Shown: positions 1 through 10,262 of the stretch, in pieces
Layout of the letters: the number at the start of each line of letters is the position of its first letter
Numbering within the stretch: position 1 is the first letter of the stretch
NCBI GenBank assembly: GCA_027079305.1
Contig: JALWVU010000055.1
Span: forward strand, 495,737 to 559,736
Length of the DNA: 64,000 nucleotides
Direction of reading: 5' to 3'
Origin: Aquificaceae bacterium
Lineage (GTDB): Bacteria > Aquificota > Aquificia > Aquificales > Aquificaceae
Position numbers and translations under genes: made by a program
The notes under the pieces: model-generated
Seen by the model: only the letters and a program-made list of their open reading frames with translations
The model's database searches: none
Told to the model about the DNA's origin: nothing

Positions 1-569
1 GCTGAGAAGGTAGAGTATCTAATGAAGTCCTCCCCCGCCTGGAGTCTCTCGGAGGAGGTCCCGAAGGAGATGGAGAAGAAGAGCTCTTTCCGCCTGTCTT
101 TGTAGCCGAACCTGTTTAGCAGAGAGAATGTGGATCTCTTCACGTTCAGATAGAGTGTGGCCGTGTGGTATGTGCCTTCCGGAAAGTATAAGGTTACGGA
201 GGGAGCAAGAAGGAAGACCTCCGAGCTTCCGAACCTCATGTATCTGAGATTCACTCCAGGCTCTATCCTCCTGTAGGATCTGAAGATACCTCCCCCCAAA
301 CTATACTGGGGGAGGAAGTCCGCCTCTGGAGATATGTCCCCAGACAGATAGCCCCAGAAGCCTCCGCCGATCCTCCTGTAGTAGTCGAGGCCGAGCTGGG
401 AGTTCTCCCTCCCGAACCTGTTTACCAAACCCACCCTGCCTATCAGGGAACCTCCGAGGATCCCCGAGAACTTGGACTCCAAGAAGACCTCTTTATCCGT
501 GAAGTCCCTGCCCTCATACCAGTAGTAGCCCGCCCTCAGGCGCAGGTAGTTGGGATAGAGTTTTTTTTT
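1..569 (-). CDS. C-terminal beta-barrel half of a YaiO-like outer-membrane protein (partial, frame -1 to the TPR half)
   Basis: On the minus strand a continuous open frame runs from the A run at 561-569 to the left window edge with no stop. Its translation alternates aromatic and polar residues in short strands (for example YLRLRAGYYWYEG just after the run), typical of a beta-barrel; TPR plus barrel is the layout of the YaiO outer-membrane family. It has no start codon of its own near the junction and continues exactly where the TPR gene at 536-1375 loses its frame, so the two are best read as one gene split by the homopolymer. The C-terminus lies outside the window. The YaiO assignment rests on architecture, not on a database match. 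Confidence 0.7.
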
Positions 570-1375
570 ACGATCTTCCTCGGCTGGAGCAGGGAGTAGA
601 TCTCCCTTATCTCCCTGTCCTGGGGATACCTCTCCATCAGGTGTGCGAATACCCTGCGGGCCTCATCTCGTCTTCCAGTCCTTATGTATAGCCTTCCCAG
701 CCTCATGCCCGTGTCGTAGCTCTTCTCTTCCTCGTAGAGCTTTTCGAGGAGATCTATCGCTTCTTCGAGCTTTCCCTCCTTCTCGAGTCTGTCCACCTTC
801 TCTAAGATCATCTTGATCTCCACCCTCCTCCTCTCGTCCGCAAGGCTCGGATCGAGCCTTTCAAGCTCCCTGTAGATCTTCAGAGACTCCTCGTATTTGC
901 CCTGCCAGAAGAGGACCCTCGCCAGCTGGAGCCTCACCTCCCTGCTGTCGGGATACCGTCTGGAGAGCTCCCTGTAGATCTCCTCAGCCTTCTCATACTC
1001 CCTGCGCTTTATGTAGAGCCGGGCCAGCCTCATCCCGAGGTCGTAGGTAAAGAACTTGCTCCTCTTTGCCTCGTAACGGGGAAGGACTATCCTCTCGGGC
1101 ACGAGATCGCACTTCCTCACGAAGGCGTCCCTGAAGACCTCCCTCGCCCTCCTGAGAAGTTTTACAGCGTTCTCCCTCTTTTTGAAAAAGCCGGCCCTCA
1201 AGGTGTATATATCCCCGATCTTCTCTATCCTCACGTAGGGGAAGGTGCTCACGTATCTTATAGCACGCCTTAGATCCTCGAACTTCCTTGAAGAAGCCAT
1301 CTGGACGCAGTAGTAGGTCTCCCTCGCGAAGGTAGAAAAAGAGAGGACTATTAGCAGGAGGAATATAAGTCTCAT
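536..1375 (-). CDS. Exported SPOR-like/TPR protein, N-terminal half of the split YaiO-like gene
   Basis: 279 residues in the zero frame. Residues 1-18 form a signal peptide (hydrophobic run LIFLLLIVLSFSTFA). Residues about 20-95 resemble a SPOR-type domain (YYCVQMASS, then alternating strands and a Lys-rich helix). Residues about 110-265 hold TPR units with the spacing YxxAxxxYxxLxxxYP. The last codons after GTA AAA AAA AAC encode only about eight residues before a stop, while the -1 frame opens into a long barrel (1-569). The junction contains A AAA AAC in the zero frame, a canonical -1 slippery heptamer, inside an A9 run. The start ATG overlaps the stop of the upstream receiver gene (ATGA at 1372-1375), so translation is probably coupled. 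Confidence 0.8.
   Translation of the reverse strand: MRLIFLLLIVLSFSTFARETYYCVQMASSRKFEDLRRAIRYVSTFPYVRIEKIGDIYTLRAGFFKKRENAVKLLRRAREVFRDAFVRKCDLVPERIVLPRYEAKRSKFFTYDLGMRLARLYIKRREYEKAEEIYRELSRRYPDSREVRLQLARVLFWQGKYEESLKIYRELERLDPSLADERRRVEIKMILEKVDRLEKEGKLEEAIDLLEKLYEEEKSYDTGMRLGRLYIRTGRRDEARRVFAHLMERYPQDREIREIYSLLQPRKIVKKNSIPTTCA
561..569 (-). other. A9 homopolymer with A AAA AAC slippery heptamer at the frame junction
   Basis: The plus strand reads nine T followed by A; on the coding strand this is GTA AAA AAA AAC. A -1 shift, or one extra A in DNA or RNA, joins the TPR frame to the barrel frame exactly (next codons CTC TAT CCC AAC). It could be a programmed ribosomal frameshift, transcriptional slippage, a phase-variable tract, or a sequencing error. 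Confidence 0.7.
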
Positions 1376-1722
1376 TTAAGGGACTCCAGCTTCCTTATGA
1401 GGTGGTTCAGGCTGAAGGGCTTTATTACGTAGTCCCTCGCTCCGAGGTCGTAGGCCTTCTCTATGTTGAAGTCCTGGGAGAGAACGCTCATGACTATGAC
1501 AGGTATATCGGAACCAGCGTTCCTGAGTTCACTCAGGGCGTCGAAGCCCGACTTTCCGGGCATGTTGATGTCCAGAAGTATGACGTCGGGCTTAAAATCT
1601 TTCACAGCCTCCAGGATCCCTTCAGCGCTCTCCATCCACATGACCTCGTGCCCCCTGTTCTCGAGGGCTGTCTTTACCATCTTTCCTATAACGGGCTCGT
1701 CGTCCACAACGAGGACCTTCAT
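1372..1722 (-). CDS. Stand-alone CheY-like response regulator receiver protein
   Basis: 116 residues, one receiver domain and no output domain. The acidic pair D7-D8, phosphoacceptor D51 (LLDINMPG), switch Ser79 and Lys101 (IKPF) are all present, so it should be phosphorylatable. No histidine kinase is adjacent, although a GHKL ATPase is divergently encoded 25 bp away. Its stop overlaps the start of the TPR/YaiO-like gene by ATGA, which suggests the two are co-expressed. The signal it receives cannot be read from the sequence. Confidence 0.9.
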   Translation of the reverse strand: MKVLVVDDEPVIGKMVKTALENRGHEVMWMESAEGILEAVKDFKPDVILLDINMPGKSGFDALSELRNAGSDIPVIVMSVLSQDFNIEKAYDLGARDYVIKPFSLNHLIRKLESLK

Positions 1723-1747
1723 TTCCTGGAATTATAATAAAGGAGAG

Positions 1748-2593
1748 ATGTTAAGTTTATCCTATGAAGATCTTCACTACTTCTTAGATCGAATTCTTTC
1801 CCAAGAAATCATCGATTTAACATGGTATGATTTTATTGATCCTCTGTACTGGACAATACTTAAGGCCGAAAAAGATAGGAGGCAGAAGCAAAATCGGAAC
1901 ATGGATATAAAATTGGATCCTTTATCACGTGCATCTACTTATTCGAGATATATCTTGGGATACTTCGACACGGAAACCACCGTTCCTATCAGAACTGTTA
2001 GAAACCGAGCGCAAATAGATAAGTTTACTCAGGAATTAGTTGTCGCAATGAGGTTGGATGAAATGGAACTTGATGTGGAAGATCAAGAGTTTTTCAAATA
2101 TATAATCAGCGAGCTTTTAACTAATGCGATAGATCATGGGCAATCCTCTGCGGTAGTAAGTGCTCAGAGATTTCCTAACCTAAATGAAATAGAGATTGCG
2201 GTTGTGGATACAGGGTTGGGGTTTTTCCATACTATAAAGAGGAAGCACGAAGTCAACTCGCCATCAGAAGCCATTAAGCTTGCTGTGCAAAAGAACATAA
2301 GCGGAGCTATTGATTACTTATACGGTGGCGCTCAACGAAATGTAGGTATGGGTTTATACGTTATCTCGAGAATAGTTAAAGATGCGGAAGGTTTTATGTA
2401 TATAGTTTCTGATGACAGCATAGTTAAATATACGTCTTCTAAAGAAGAAACAATGATAATAAAAAATAAGTGGCAGGGGGCAATAGTAATGGTTAGATTC
2501 AACCTTAAATCATTTACTAAAGTTCTTGAATACGGTTTCATGACCTACATGAAGATGATAATAGAGGAGGATATTGAAGAGGAATTCTTCTAA
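1748..2593 (+). CDS. GHKL-fold ATP-binding protein (HATPase_c)
   Basis: 281 residues from ATG 1748, which follows AAAGGAG; the reading frame is open further upstream but that part lies antisense to the receiver gene. The C-terminal half carries GHKL motifs: N box ELLTNAIDHG, G1 box VVDTGLGF, and the G2-like GGAQRNVGMGLYVISRI. No DHp or phosphoacceptor His domain is evident, so it looks more like an anti-sigma or effector ATPase than a classical sensor kinase. The N-terminal 120 residues are unrecognised. It is visibly AT-richer than its neighbours, suggesting transfer. Its stop overlaps tail-to-tail with the STAS-like gene at 2590-2907, its likely partner. Confidence 0.8.
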   Translation: MLSLSYEDLHYFLDRILSQEIIDLTWYDFIDPLYWTILKAEKDRRQKQNRNMDIKLDPLSRASTYSRYILGYFDTETTVPIRTVRNRAQIDKFTQELVVAMRLDEMELDVEDQEFFKYIISELLTNAIDHGQSSAVVSAQRFPNLNEIEIAVVDTGLGFFHTIKRKHEVNSPSEAIKLAVQKNISGAIDYLYGGAQRNVGMGLYVISRIVKDAEGFMYIVSDDSIVKYTSSKEETMIIKNKWQGAIVMVRFNLKSFTKVLEYGFMTYMKMIIEEDIEEEFF

Positions 2594-2907
2594 ATACCAG
2601 TATTATTACGCGCGTGTATTCTTTTGCTGTAGTTGGCAACCCAATTAAGGACTAGTTTTACCTTTTTATTAGCATTTACTACACTTACATGCCTGACAAC
2701 CGTATCAATACCGAAAGCTCTTATCAATATTCCTATAGCTTCATCAGCGAAACCTTGTGTTATACCACTCACTCCATTGAAATCAAGTACGACTTTATGC
2801 CCTTTGTCGATAGCTTCTTTAATCCTGTGCCTTATTTTTTCTCCCGAATGCCTACTGCCTACAAAATCTGTTCCGGCAAGTTCAGCTACCCTCAGAATCC
2901 CACCCAT
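2590..2907 (-). CDS. STAS-like DUF4325 protein
   Basis: 105 residues. The pattern VVLDFNGVSGITQGFADEAIG is that of the STAS-like DUF4325 family, in which a strand-helix STAS core carries a conserved DF-GV-ITQGFADE segment. In other genomes such proteins are commonly encoded next to GHKL ATPases, recalling the SpoIIAA/SpoIIAB anti-anti-sigma and anti-sigma pair; that parallel is inference. Here the two genes are convergent and overlap by 4 bases at their stops rather than forming an operon. AT-rich like its partner. The SpoIIAA phospho-serine position is not clearly conserved. Confidence 0.75.
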   Translation of the reverse strand: MGGILRVAELAGTDFVGSRHSGEKIRHRIKEAIDKGHKVVLDFNGVSGITQGFADEAIGILIRAFGIDTVVRHVSVVNANKKVKLVLNWVANYSKRIHARNNTGI

Positions 2908-2964
2908 CCGTAATATAAATTATAAAGCTGTAACATAACCTATGTAAAGCCGAATAATAAACGC

Positions 2965-3378
2965 ATGTTCTACGAGACCATAGACGACATAACCGCGGAC
3001 GCGGGGATAAGGGTTTACGGAAGCTCTCTCGAGGAGATCTTCTGCAAAGCTATCCTCGCTACCTTCAACGAGATCACGGATATAGAGAAGGTGGAGCCCA
3101 AAGAAACCTACGAGATAGAAGCCCAGAATTCCCTTCCCTTCCTCCTCGCGGACATAATAAACGAGGCCCTGGTTCTTCACGAGAGCAGAGGATTTGTAGC
3201 GTCGGAGTGTGAGGTTCTCGACCTTGGAGAGGATCGCGTCAAGGTCAGGTTGAAGGGGGAGAAGTTCTATCCGGATAGACACCCTTCCAAGCTGGTTATA
3301 AAGGCGGCCACCTACCACAGGCTGAAGATAGAGGAGAAGGACGGCCGGCTCGTTGCGGAAGTGATCTTTGATATATAA
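2965..3378 (+). CDS. Archease
   Basis: 137 residues, the usual archease length. N-terminal TADAGI metal-site segment and C-terminal [20 protein letters not shown] are family hallmarks. Archease accelerates guanylylation and turnover of the RNA ligase RtcB; no rtcB lies in this window. The gene begins at ATG 2965 without a Shine-Dalgarno; AATAAT at 2953-2958 sits 6 nt upstream. fabZ follows 8 bases after its stop. Confidence 0.9.
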   Translation: MFYETIDDITADAGIRVYGSSLEEIFCKAILATFNEITDIEKVEPKETYEIEAQNSLPFLLADIINEALVLHESRGFVASECEVLDLGEDRVKVRLKGEKFYPDRHPSKLVIKAATYHRLKIEEKDGRLVAEVIFDI

Positions 3379-3379
3379 T
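3374..3379 (+). promoter_or_regulatory. -10-like TATAAT, 7 nt before fabZ ATG
   Basis: Perfect -10 hexamer with a 7-nt gap to the start codon and no Shine-Dalgarno, predicting transcription start at or next to the ATG. A TTGCGG at 3353-3358 is 15 nt upstream and weak as a -35. Confidence 0.5.
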
Positions 3380-3386
3380 ACCCTGC

Positions 3387-3833
3387 ATGGAAATAAGAGA
3401 GATAATGGAGATCCTCCCCCACAGATACCCTCTCCTCCTCGTGGACAGGATAACCGAGTTCGAGGAAGGGAAGAGGATAGTGGGGATAAAGAACGTCTCC
3501 ATAAACGAGCCTGTCTTTCAGGGACACTTCCCCGGATTTCCCCTTTTCCCGGGAGTCTATATCCTCGAGGCGATGGCCCAGGTGGGGGGGATACTGATGA
3601 TAAAGTCCCTGAAGCTGGAGATAGGCAAGTATGCTGTTGTTTTTGCGGGCATAGACGATGCGAGGTTCAAAAGACCCGTCTTCCCCGGGGATCAGCTGGT
3701 TATGGAGCTCGAGACCGTATCCCTCAAGAAGACCCTCTCCAAGATGAAGGGAACGGCCACGGTGGACGGCCAGGTGGTAGCGGAGGCGGTCCTCTACGCC
3801 GCAGCGAGGAAGCTGGAGGAAGTAAAGAGGTAA
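3387..3833 (+). CDS. fabZ: 3-hydroxyacyl-ACP dehydratase
   Basis: 148 residues, hot-dog fold. The active-site segment is [22 protein letters not shown] split as His47 (GHFPG) and Glu61 (LEAMAQ), the FabZ catalytic pair. It dehydrates 3-hydroxyacyl-ACP in fatty-acid elongation. There is no Shine-Dalgarno; TATAAT at 3374-3379 is 7 nt before ATG, so a short or leaderless mRNA is likely. Its stop abuts the stop of the convergent ftsB-like gene with no spacer. Confidence 0.93.
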   Translation: MEIREIMEILPHRYPLLLVDRITEFEEGKRIVGIKNVSINEPVFQGHFPGFPLFPGVYILEAMAQVGGILMIKSLKLEIGKYAVVFAGIDDARFKRPVFPGDQLVMELETVSLKKTLSKMKGTATVDGQVVAEAVLYAAARKLEEVKR

Positions 3834-5897
<2,064 letters not shown>

Positions 5898-5958
5898 CCG
5901 CAGTCAGCAAGCCTATCTGAAAAGAGCCGAATATATACTCAAGAGGAGCATTAAGGGG

Positions 5959-7038
5959 ATGAACTTAAATTTCTTTACAAAGCTCCTCGAGCTTAGGGAC
6001 GCCTACACGAAGGGGCACACGGAGAGGGGAGTTCTATACGCCCTCGAGATAGGCAAGGCCATGGGCCTCACAGAGGAAGAGCTGAGGGACCTTGAGATAG
6101 GCGGACACATACACGACATCGGAAAGGTAGCGATCCCGGACGTTATACTTCTGAAACCTGCAAAGCTTACCGAGAAGGAATACGAGGTTATGAAGCTCCA
6201 CGTGAAGCTCGGCTACGAGCTGGTAAAAGATCTCGACTTTCCCGAAAGGAGTCTGGAGGTCCTCCTCTACCATCAGGAGAAATACGATGGGAGCGGTTAT
6301 CCCTTTGGCAAGAAGGGGAAAGACATTCCACTCCTCGCCAGAGTATACACCGTAGCGGATTCCTTTGAGGCCATGACCTCGAGGAGGGTTTACAAGAAGG
6401 CAAAGCCCTGGAAGGTAGCCCTCGAGGAGCTTGAGGAGCTTGCGGGAATACACTTTGATCCCGATATAGTCCCCTACGCGGTCAAGGTTTTATCCAGGAT
6501 GAAGGAGAGCAGGATTACTATCCCCGAGATAGACACGGAGCTTGAGAAGATAAGGTGGAGCTTCTACTATCTGGACTTCACCGGAGCTATAAAGGGAGAT
6601 CTCTTTCTTCCCACACTCGAGGCTTTCATAGAGAAGGGTGATCCCTTCTGCTTTACTGTATTCGACATAGAGAACCTCTTTGAGATAAACAGAAAACACG
6701 GATGGGAGAAGGGGAACGAGGTTCTGACTATGCTCGTTGAAGCCATAAACGTTCAGTGCTGTGCTATGTTCGATATAAGGGACGTGATAATAAAGCTGAT
6801 GAGGCAGGACATCCTCGATATAACCTCCCCCGTCATCTTCAGGCTCGGAGGGGACGAGTTCGGGGTGATAGCTCCATACATACCTCCTCAGGAAAAGGTT
6901 CAGGCGGTTGCGAAGGCCATGGAGGAGCTGGGGGTGAGACTCAAGTATCTCCAGATGAAGTTCCCCGAGAGCTTCAAGACCTCAGAAGAGGTCCTGAGTC
7001 TTATCTCGGAGTTTACAAAGAGCCCCTACATCCGTTAA
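5959..7038 (+). CDS. HD-GYP/GGDEF dual-domain cyclic-di-GMP protein
   Basis: 359 residues from ATG 5959, chosen because AAGAGGAG lies 10 nt upstream; the frame is open to TTG 5830 inside the previous gene. Residues 1-180 are an HD-GYP phosphodiesterase domain with HDIGK at 52-56 and [11 protein letters not shown] at 105-115. Residues about 200-330 form a GGDEF domain with [14 protein letters not shown] and an intact GGDEF at 297-301. Both enzymatic signatures look intact, so it could both make and degrade cyclic-di-GMP, an opposite order to the more common GGDEF-EAL proteins. No sensor or membrane domain is present. Confidence 0.85.
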   Translation: MNLNFFTKLLELRDAYTKGHTERGVLYALEIGKAMGLTEEELRDLEIGGHIHDIGKVAIPDVILLKPAKLTEKEYEVMKLHVKLGYELVKDLDFPERSLEVLLYHQEKYDGSGYPFGKKGKDIPLLARVYTVADSFEAMTSRRVYKKAKPWKVALEELEELAGIHFDPDIVPYAVKVLSRMKESRITIPEIDTELEKIRWSFYYLDFTGAIKGDLFLPTLEAFIEKGDPFCFTVFDIENLFEINRKHGWEKGNEVLTMLVEAINVQCCAMFDIRDVIIKLMRQDILDITSPVIFRLGGDEFGVIAPYIPPQEKVQAVAKAMEELGVRLKYLQMKFPESFKTSEEVLSLISEFTKSPYIR

Positions 7039-7050
7039 AAATTTTCCTGT

Positions 7051-7467
7051 ATGCTGAGCGCTTTCGTCTGCGTTCTGGTCGGCATAGCTTGGTGGATAGG
7101 TCTCAGTTTTACAGCGATGGGATTAGGATTAGAACCAATCTCGAGGGATCCGGAGATAATGGGAAGACTCTTTGGTGTGGTGGTATCCATGCTGTCCCTC
7201 TTCGGATACGAGGTGAGCAGGTTCTCCAAGGCGGTGAAGGTAAGCAAACCTATGGAACTCGCCCTGGCATATCTGGTGGGCGTGCTGGGTGCCTTCTTTG
7301 CAACCCTTCTATACCCTCTCCATCCGGAGGGAACGAGAGATCTCCTTCTTGGCTCCCTTTCGGTGAAGGCTGTATTCCTGATGGGCTTTTCCGAAGGTGC
7401 GGTTATATACGTTCTGTTCCTCTTTGCCCTCAACCTATTCATAAACCTGCTCAAGCTTTTGAGATAG
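7051..7467 (+). CDS. Small integral membrane protein, unknown function
   Basis: 138 residues with four likely membrane segments (about 2-22, 40-58, 72-92 and 112-135). No recognisable motif. It sits between the HD-GYP/GGDEF gene (12 bp upstream) and ugd (9 bp downstream) on the same strand. Hydrophobicity and the fit between neighbours make it a likely real gene, but I cannot assign a role. Confidence 0.65.
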   Translation: MLSAFVCVLVGIAWWIGLSFTAMGLGLEPISRDPEIMGRLFGVVVSMLSLFGYEVSRFSKAVKVSKPMELALAYLVGVLGAFFATLLYPLHPEGTRDLLLGSLSVKAVFLMGFSEGAVIYVLFLFALNLFINLLKLLR

Positions 7468-7470
7468 AAT
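7465..7470 (+). promoter_or_regulatory. -10-like TAGAAT, 6 nt before ugd ATG
   Basis: TAGAAT with a 6-nt gap to ATG 7477, no Shine-Dalgarno; it overlaps the stop of the preceding membrane gene. Confidence 0.4.
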
Positions 7471-7476
7471 AAGAGC

Positions 7477-8787
7477 ATGCGGGTAACGGTCGTCGGTGGA
7501 GGATACGTAGGTCTCGTTACGGGAGCATGTTTCTCTCATCTCGGAAACGAGGTCCTGATCGTTGAGAAGGTTCCCGAGAAGGTGGAAAAGCTCAAAAATG
7601 GAGAGAGTCCCATATACGAACCCGGTCTCGATGACCTTCTGCGGGAGGGAATAAAGGAGAAGAGGCTACACTTTACTACGGACATCAAGGAGGGTGTGGA
7701 CTTCTCGGACGTAATCTTCATCTGTGTGGGGACACCATCCCGGCCGGACGGTTCCGCGGATCTTTCCCAGGTGGAGGAGGTGGCCCGCCTCACAGCAAAG
7801 AACATGAACTCTTACAAGCTCCTTGTGGAGAAGTCCACGGTCCCGGTAAACACCCACCAGCTTGTTAAGAAGACGGTTCAGAGGTATCTAAAAGATGATG
7901 TTCCCTTCGACGTTGCCTCCAATCCCGAGTTCCTGAGAGAGGGCTCCGCTGTTTACGACTTTCTGAATCCTGACAGGATAGTGGTAGGGGTTGAGAGTGA
8001 GAAGGCAAGGAAGATAATGGAAGACCTCTACAGGCCCCTTACGGATAAAGGTTTCCCCCTCCTGATCACAGACCCAGCCACCGCGGAACTTATAAAACAC
8101 GCTTCCAACTCCTTCCTCGCCATGAAGATCTCCTTTATAAACATGGTGGCTGACCTCTGCGAGAAGACCGGAGCGGACGTGGAGCTCGTCGCCCGGGGTA
8201 TGGGTTACGACAGGAGGATAGGTAAAGAGTTCCTCAGGGCGGGAATAGGATACGGCGGTTCCTGCTTCCCGAAAGATGTGAAGGCCTTTATAAAGATAGC
8301 GGAGGACAACGGTGTGGACTTCAGCCTCCTGAAGGAGGTGGAGAGGATAAACTCGAGGAGGATTGAGAGGTTCATAGAGAAGGTTAAGAACGCTGTATGG
8401 ACTCTGAAGGACAAGAGGGTTGCGGTATGGGGGCTCGCCTTCAAGCCTAACACGGACGATATAAGGGAGGCTCCGTCCCTGAAGATAGTCCCCGAGCTCT
8501 TGAAGGAGGGAGCGAAGATAAGGGCTTACGATCCCAAGGCTGTGGAGAACTTTAAAAAGGTGTTCGTGGAAGGGGAGGATCTGACTTACGTTGGGGATAA
8601 ATACGAGGCGGTAAAGGGAGCTGAAGTTCTACTGATCCTGACCGAGTGGGAGGAGTTTGCCAAGGCGGATATGGAAAAGGTGAGAGAGCTTATGGAGCTT
8701 CCCATAATCGTGGACGGAAGGAACGTGTTTAATCCTGAGAGAATGAAAGAGCTCGGCTTCGAATACTACTCTATCGGAAGGCCCTGA
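7477..8787 (+). CDS. ugd: UDP-glucose 6-dehydrogenase
   Basis: 436 residues. N-terminal Rossmann motif GGGYVGLVTG, TGE-like segment SNPEFLREGSAVYDF, and the catalytic cysteine Cys263 in GGSCFPKD. Oxidises UDP-glucose to UDP-glucuronate for surface polysaccharide; the export cassette at 42.6-47.8 kb is a possible consumer. Could act on a related UDP-sugar. The 3' end overlaps the convergent TPR gene by 17 bases. Confidence 0.93.
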   Translation: MRVTVVGGGYVGLVTGACFSHLGNEVLIVEKVPEKVEKLKNGESPIYEPGLDDLLREGIKEKRLHFTTDIKEGVDFSDVIFICVGTPSRPDGSADLSQVEEVARLTAKNMNSYKLLVEKSTVPVNTHQLVKKTVQRYLKDDVPFDVASNPEFLREGSAVYDFLNPDRIVVGVESEKARKIMEDLYRPLTDKGFPLLITDPATAELIKHASNSFLAMKISFINMVADLCEKTGADVELVARGMGYDRRIGKEFLRAGIGYGGSCFPKDVKAFIKIAEDNGVDFSLLKEVERINSRRIERFIEKVKNAVWTLKDKRVAVWGLAFKPNTDDIREAPSLKIVPELLKEGAKIRAYDPKAVENFKKVFVEGEDLTYVGDKYEAVKGAEVLLILTEWEEFAKADMEKVRELMELPIIVDGRNVFNPERMKELGFEYYSIGRP

Positions 8788-9334
8788 ATACCTCAGGGTA
8801 ATCCTTGGATCTTCTCTCGAACCAGCTCTCCAGATCCTTCAGATCATACTCCCCTTCTTTTGAAAAGGTCTGCTCGAACTCCTCAAAGCCCATACCCTCA
8901 AGTATTGCCAGTATGTAGAATCTGACTCCCGGCTCGTCCGCGGGATTCATCCTGTAGACCTCCTTCAGAACCTCAAGGGCCCTTTCCACCTCCCCTATCT
9001 CCCAGAGGAAGGTTCCCCAGCTGATGAGGGCCTTTATTATGTGTCTGTTGGTAGGGTGTTTCCACTCGAGTCTATCAGGGAGCCTCCCCTCAGAGCTTAT
9101 GAGCTCTACAGCCTTCCTGTAAGCCTCCTCGAGGATCTCTTCCGCCTCCCTGAGCCTGCCCTCCATCTCATATATCTCGTTGAGCAGGATGTAAGGCTCC
9201 AGGAAGTATGGATCTCTCTTGATAAGCTCTCCGAGTCTCTCCTTAAGCTCCTCCACCCTTCCCTCGTCAAAAAGCCTTCTTATCTTCCCGAACTCTTTGG
9301 CAACTTCCCTTTCCCTGTCTACGAACTCCCCCAT
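8771..9334 (-). CDS. TPR-like cytosolic protein, unknown function
   Basis: 187 residues from ATG 9334. An in-frame ATG three codons earlier lies within a TAAAAT hexamer (9347-9342) that is 7 nt before 9334, favouring the later start. Charged helical repeats (EPYILLNEIYEMEGRLREAEE and EVERALEVLKEVYRMNPAD, read separately) resemble two TPR units. No signal peptide. Lies 2 bp after the radical SAM gene's stop-side boundary on the same strand (upstream gene 9345-10241). Confidence 0.7.
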   Translation of the reverse strand: MGEFVDREREVAKEFGKIRRLFDEGRVEELKERLGELIKRDPYFLEPYILLNEIYEMEGRLREAEEILEEAYRKAVELISSEGRLPDRLEWKHPTNRHIIKALISWGTFLWEIGEVERALEVLKEVYRMNPADEPGVRFYILAILEGMGFEEFEQTFSKEGEYDLKDLESWFERRSKDYPEVFRAFR

Positions 9335-9341
9335 GGTATGC

Positions 9342-9347
9342 ATTTTA
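9342..9347 (-). promoter_or_regulatory. -10-like TAAAAT, 7 nt before the TPR gene start
   Basis: Minus-strand TAAAAT; gap of 7 nt to ATG 9334. It overlaps the stop region of the upstream radical SAM gene, so it could be partly constrained by coding. Confidence 0.35.
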
Positions 9348-10241
9348 ATCCCTCACGAGGTTAAAACCCTCCGCCTCTTTGAGAGCCCTCTCCAGCTCCT
9401 CACGGGTTATCCTTCTCGCGAGCTCTGGATAGTCCTTAGCTTTGTAGAAGGGGAAATACTGGTCCATCACGTTCACCGCCAGCTCTGGGTCTATGCTCCT
9501 GAGGAAGTTCATCACCTCCCGCGTGGTGGAGATGTCGTTGGGAAGGACCAGGTGCCTGATCAGGAGACCCCTCACCGCTATGCCCCTCTCATCCACCTTC
9601 AGGTTCCCCACCTGACGATACATCTCCCTTATCGCCTCCATGGCGTGGGTGGGATAGTCCCTGACCTTAGAATACTTTCTCCCGAACTCTCTGCTCAGAT
9701 ACTTAAGGTCCGCGAGGTATATGTCCACCACGCCGTCCATGAGCCTCAAGGACTCGATCGAATCGAAGGAGGAGGTGTTGTAGACAATCGGTATATTCAA
9801 TCCCTTCTGAACCGCTATGTAGAGCGCCTCGAGGATCTGGGGAACCACGTGGGAGGGTGAGACGAGGTTTATGTTGTGGACCCCCATATCTTGTAGCTCG
9901 AGCATCATACTCGCGAGCTCTTCGGGACCGACCTCCCTTCCCTTACCGAAGTGGCTGATCTCATAGTTCTGACAGTAAACGCACCTCATGTTGCAGTAGG
10001 AGAAGAATATGGTTCCGCTTCCCTTGAAGCCCCTTATGGGAAACTCCTCCCCGTGATGGGGAAAGTAGCTGGAGACTATCGCATACCTTCCGGTCTTGCA
10101 GTATCCGAGCTCGTTCTCGAGCCTGTTTACCTTACACTCGTGGGGGCAGACTCTGCAGGATAGGAGCATCTCCCTGGCTTTCTCAACCCTCTCTCTCAGC
10201 TCACCGCTCTCGTAAAGGTTCAGGTATGAGGGGTAGCCCAT
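9345..10241 (-). CDS. Radical SAM protein of the PflA-like (COG1313) type
   Basis: 298 residues. The radical SAM cluster CX3CX2C is at Cys83, Cys87 and Cys90 (CNMRCVYC). An N-terminal second cysteine set (Cys29, Cys32, Cys36, Cys48) probably binds iron-sulfur or zinc. PflA-like members of this family act as glycyl-radical activases or of unknown substrate; no glycyl-radical enzyme is adjacent, so the substrate is unknown. No Shine-Dalgarno; TAAATT at 10254-10249 is 7 nt before ATG. Confidence 0.8.
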   Translation of the reverse strand: MGYPSYLNLYESGELRERVEKAREMLLSCRVCPHECKVNRLENELGYCKTGRYAIVSSYFPHHGEEFPIRGFKGSGTIFFSYCNMRCVYCQNYEISHFGKGREVGPEELASMMLELQDMGVHNINLVSPSHVVPQILEALYIAVQKGLNIPIVYNTSSFDSIESLRLMDGVVDIYLADLKYLSREFGRKYSKVRDYPTHAMEAIREMYRQVGNLKVDERGIAVRGLLIRHLVLPNDISTTREVMNFLRSIDPELAVNVMDQYFPFYKAKDYPELARRITREELERALKEAEGFNLVRD

Positions 10242-10262
10242 AGTTATGAATTTACCGCTCCC

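Noticed and set aside
1463..1747. Upstream extension of the GHKL frame
   Set aside because: It is antisense to the CheY-like gene; ATG 1748 follows AAAGGAG and starts the AT-rich coding segment.
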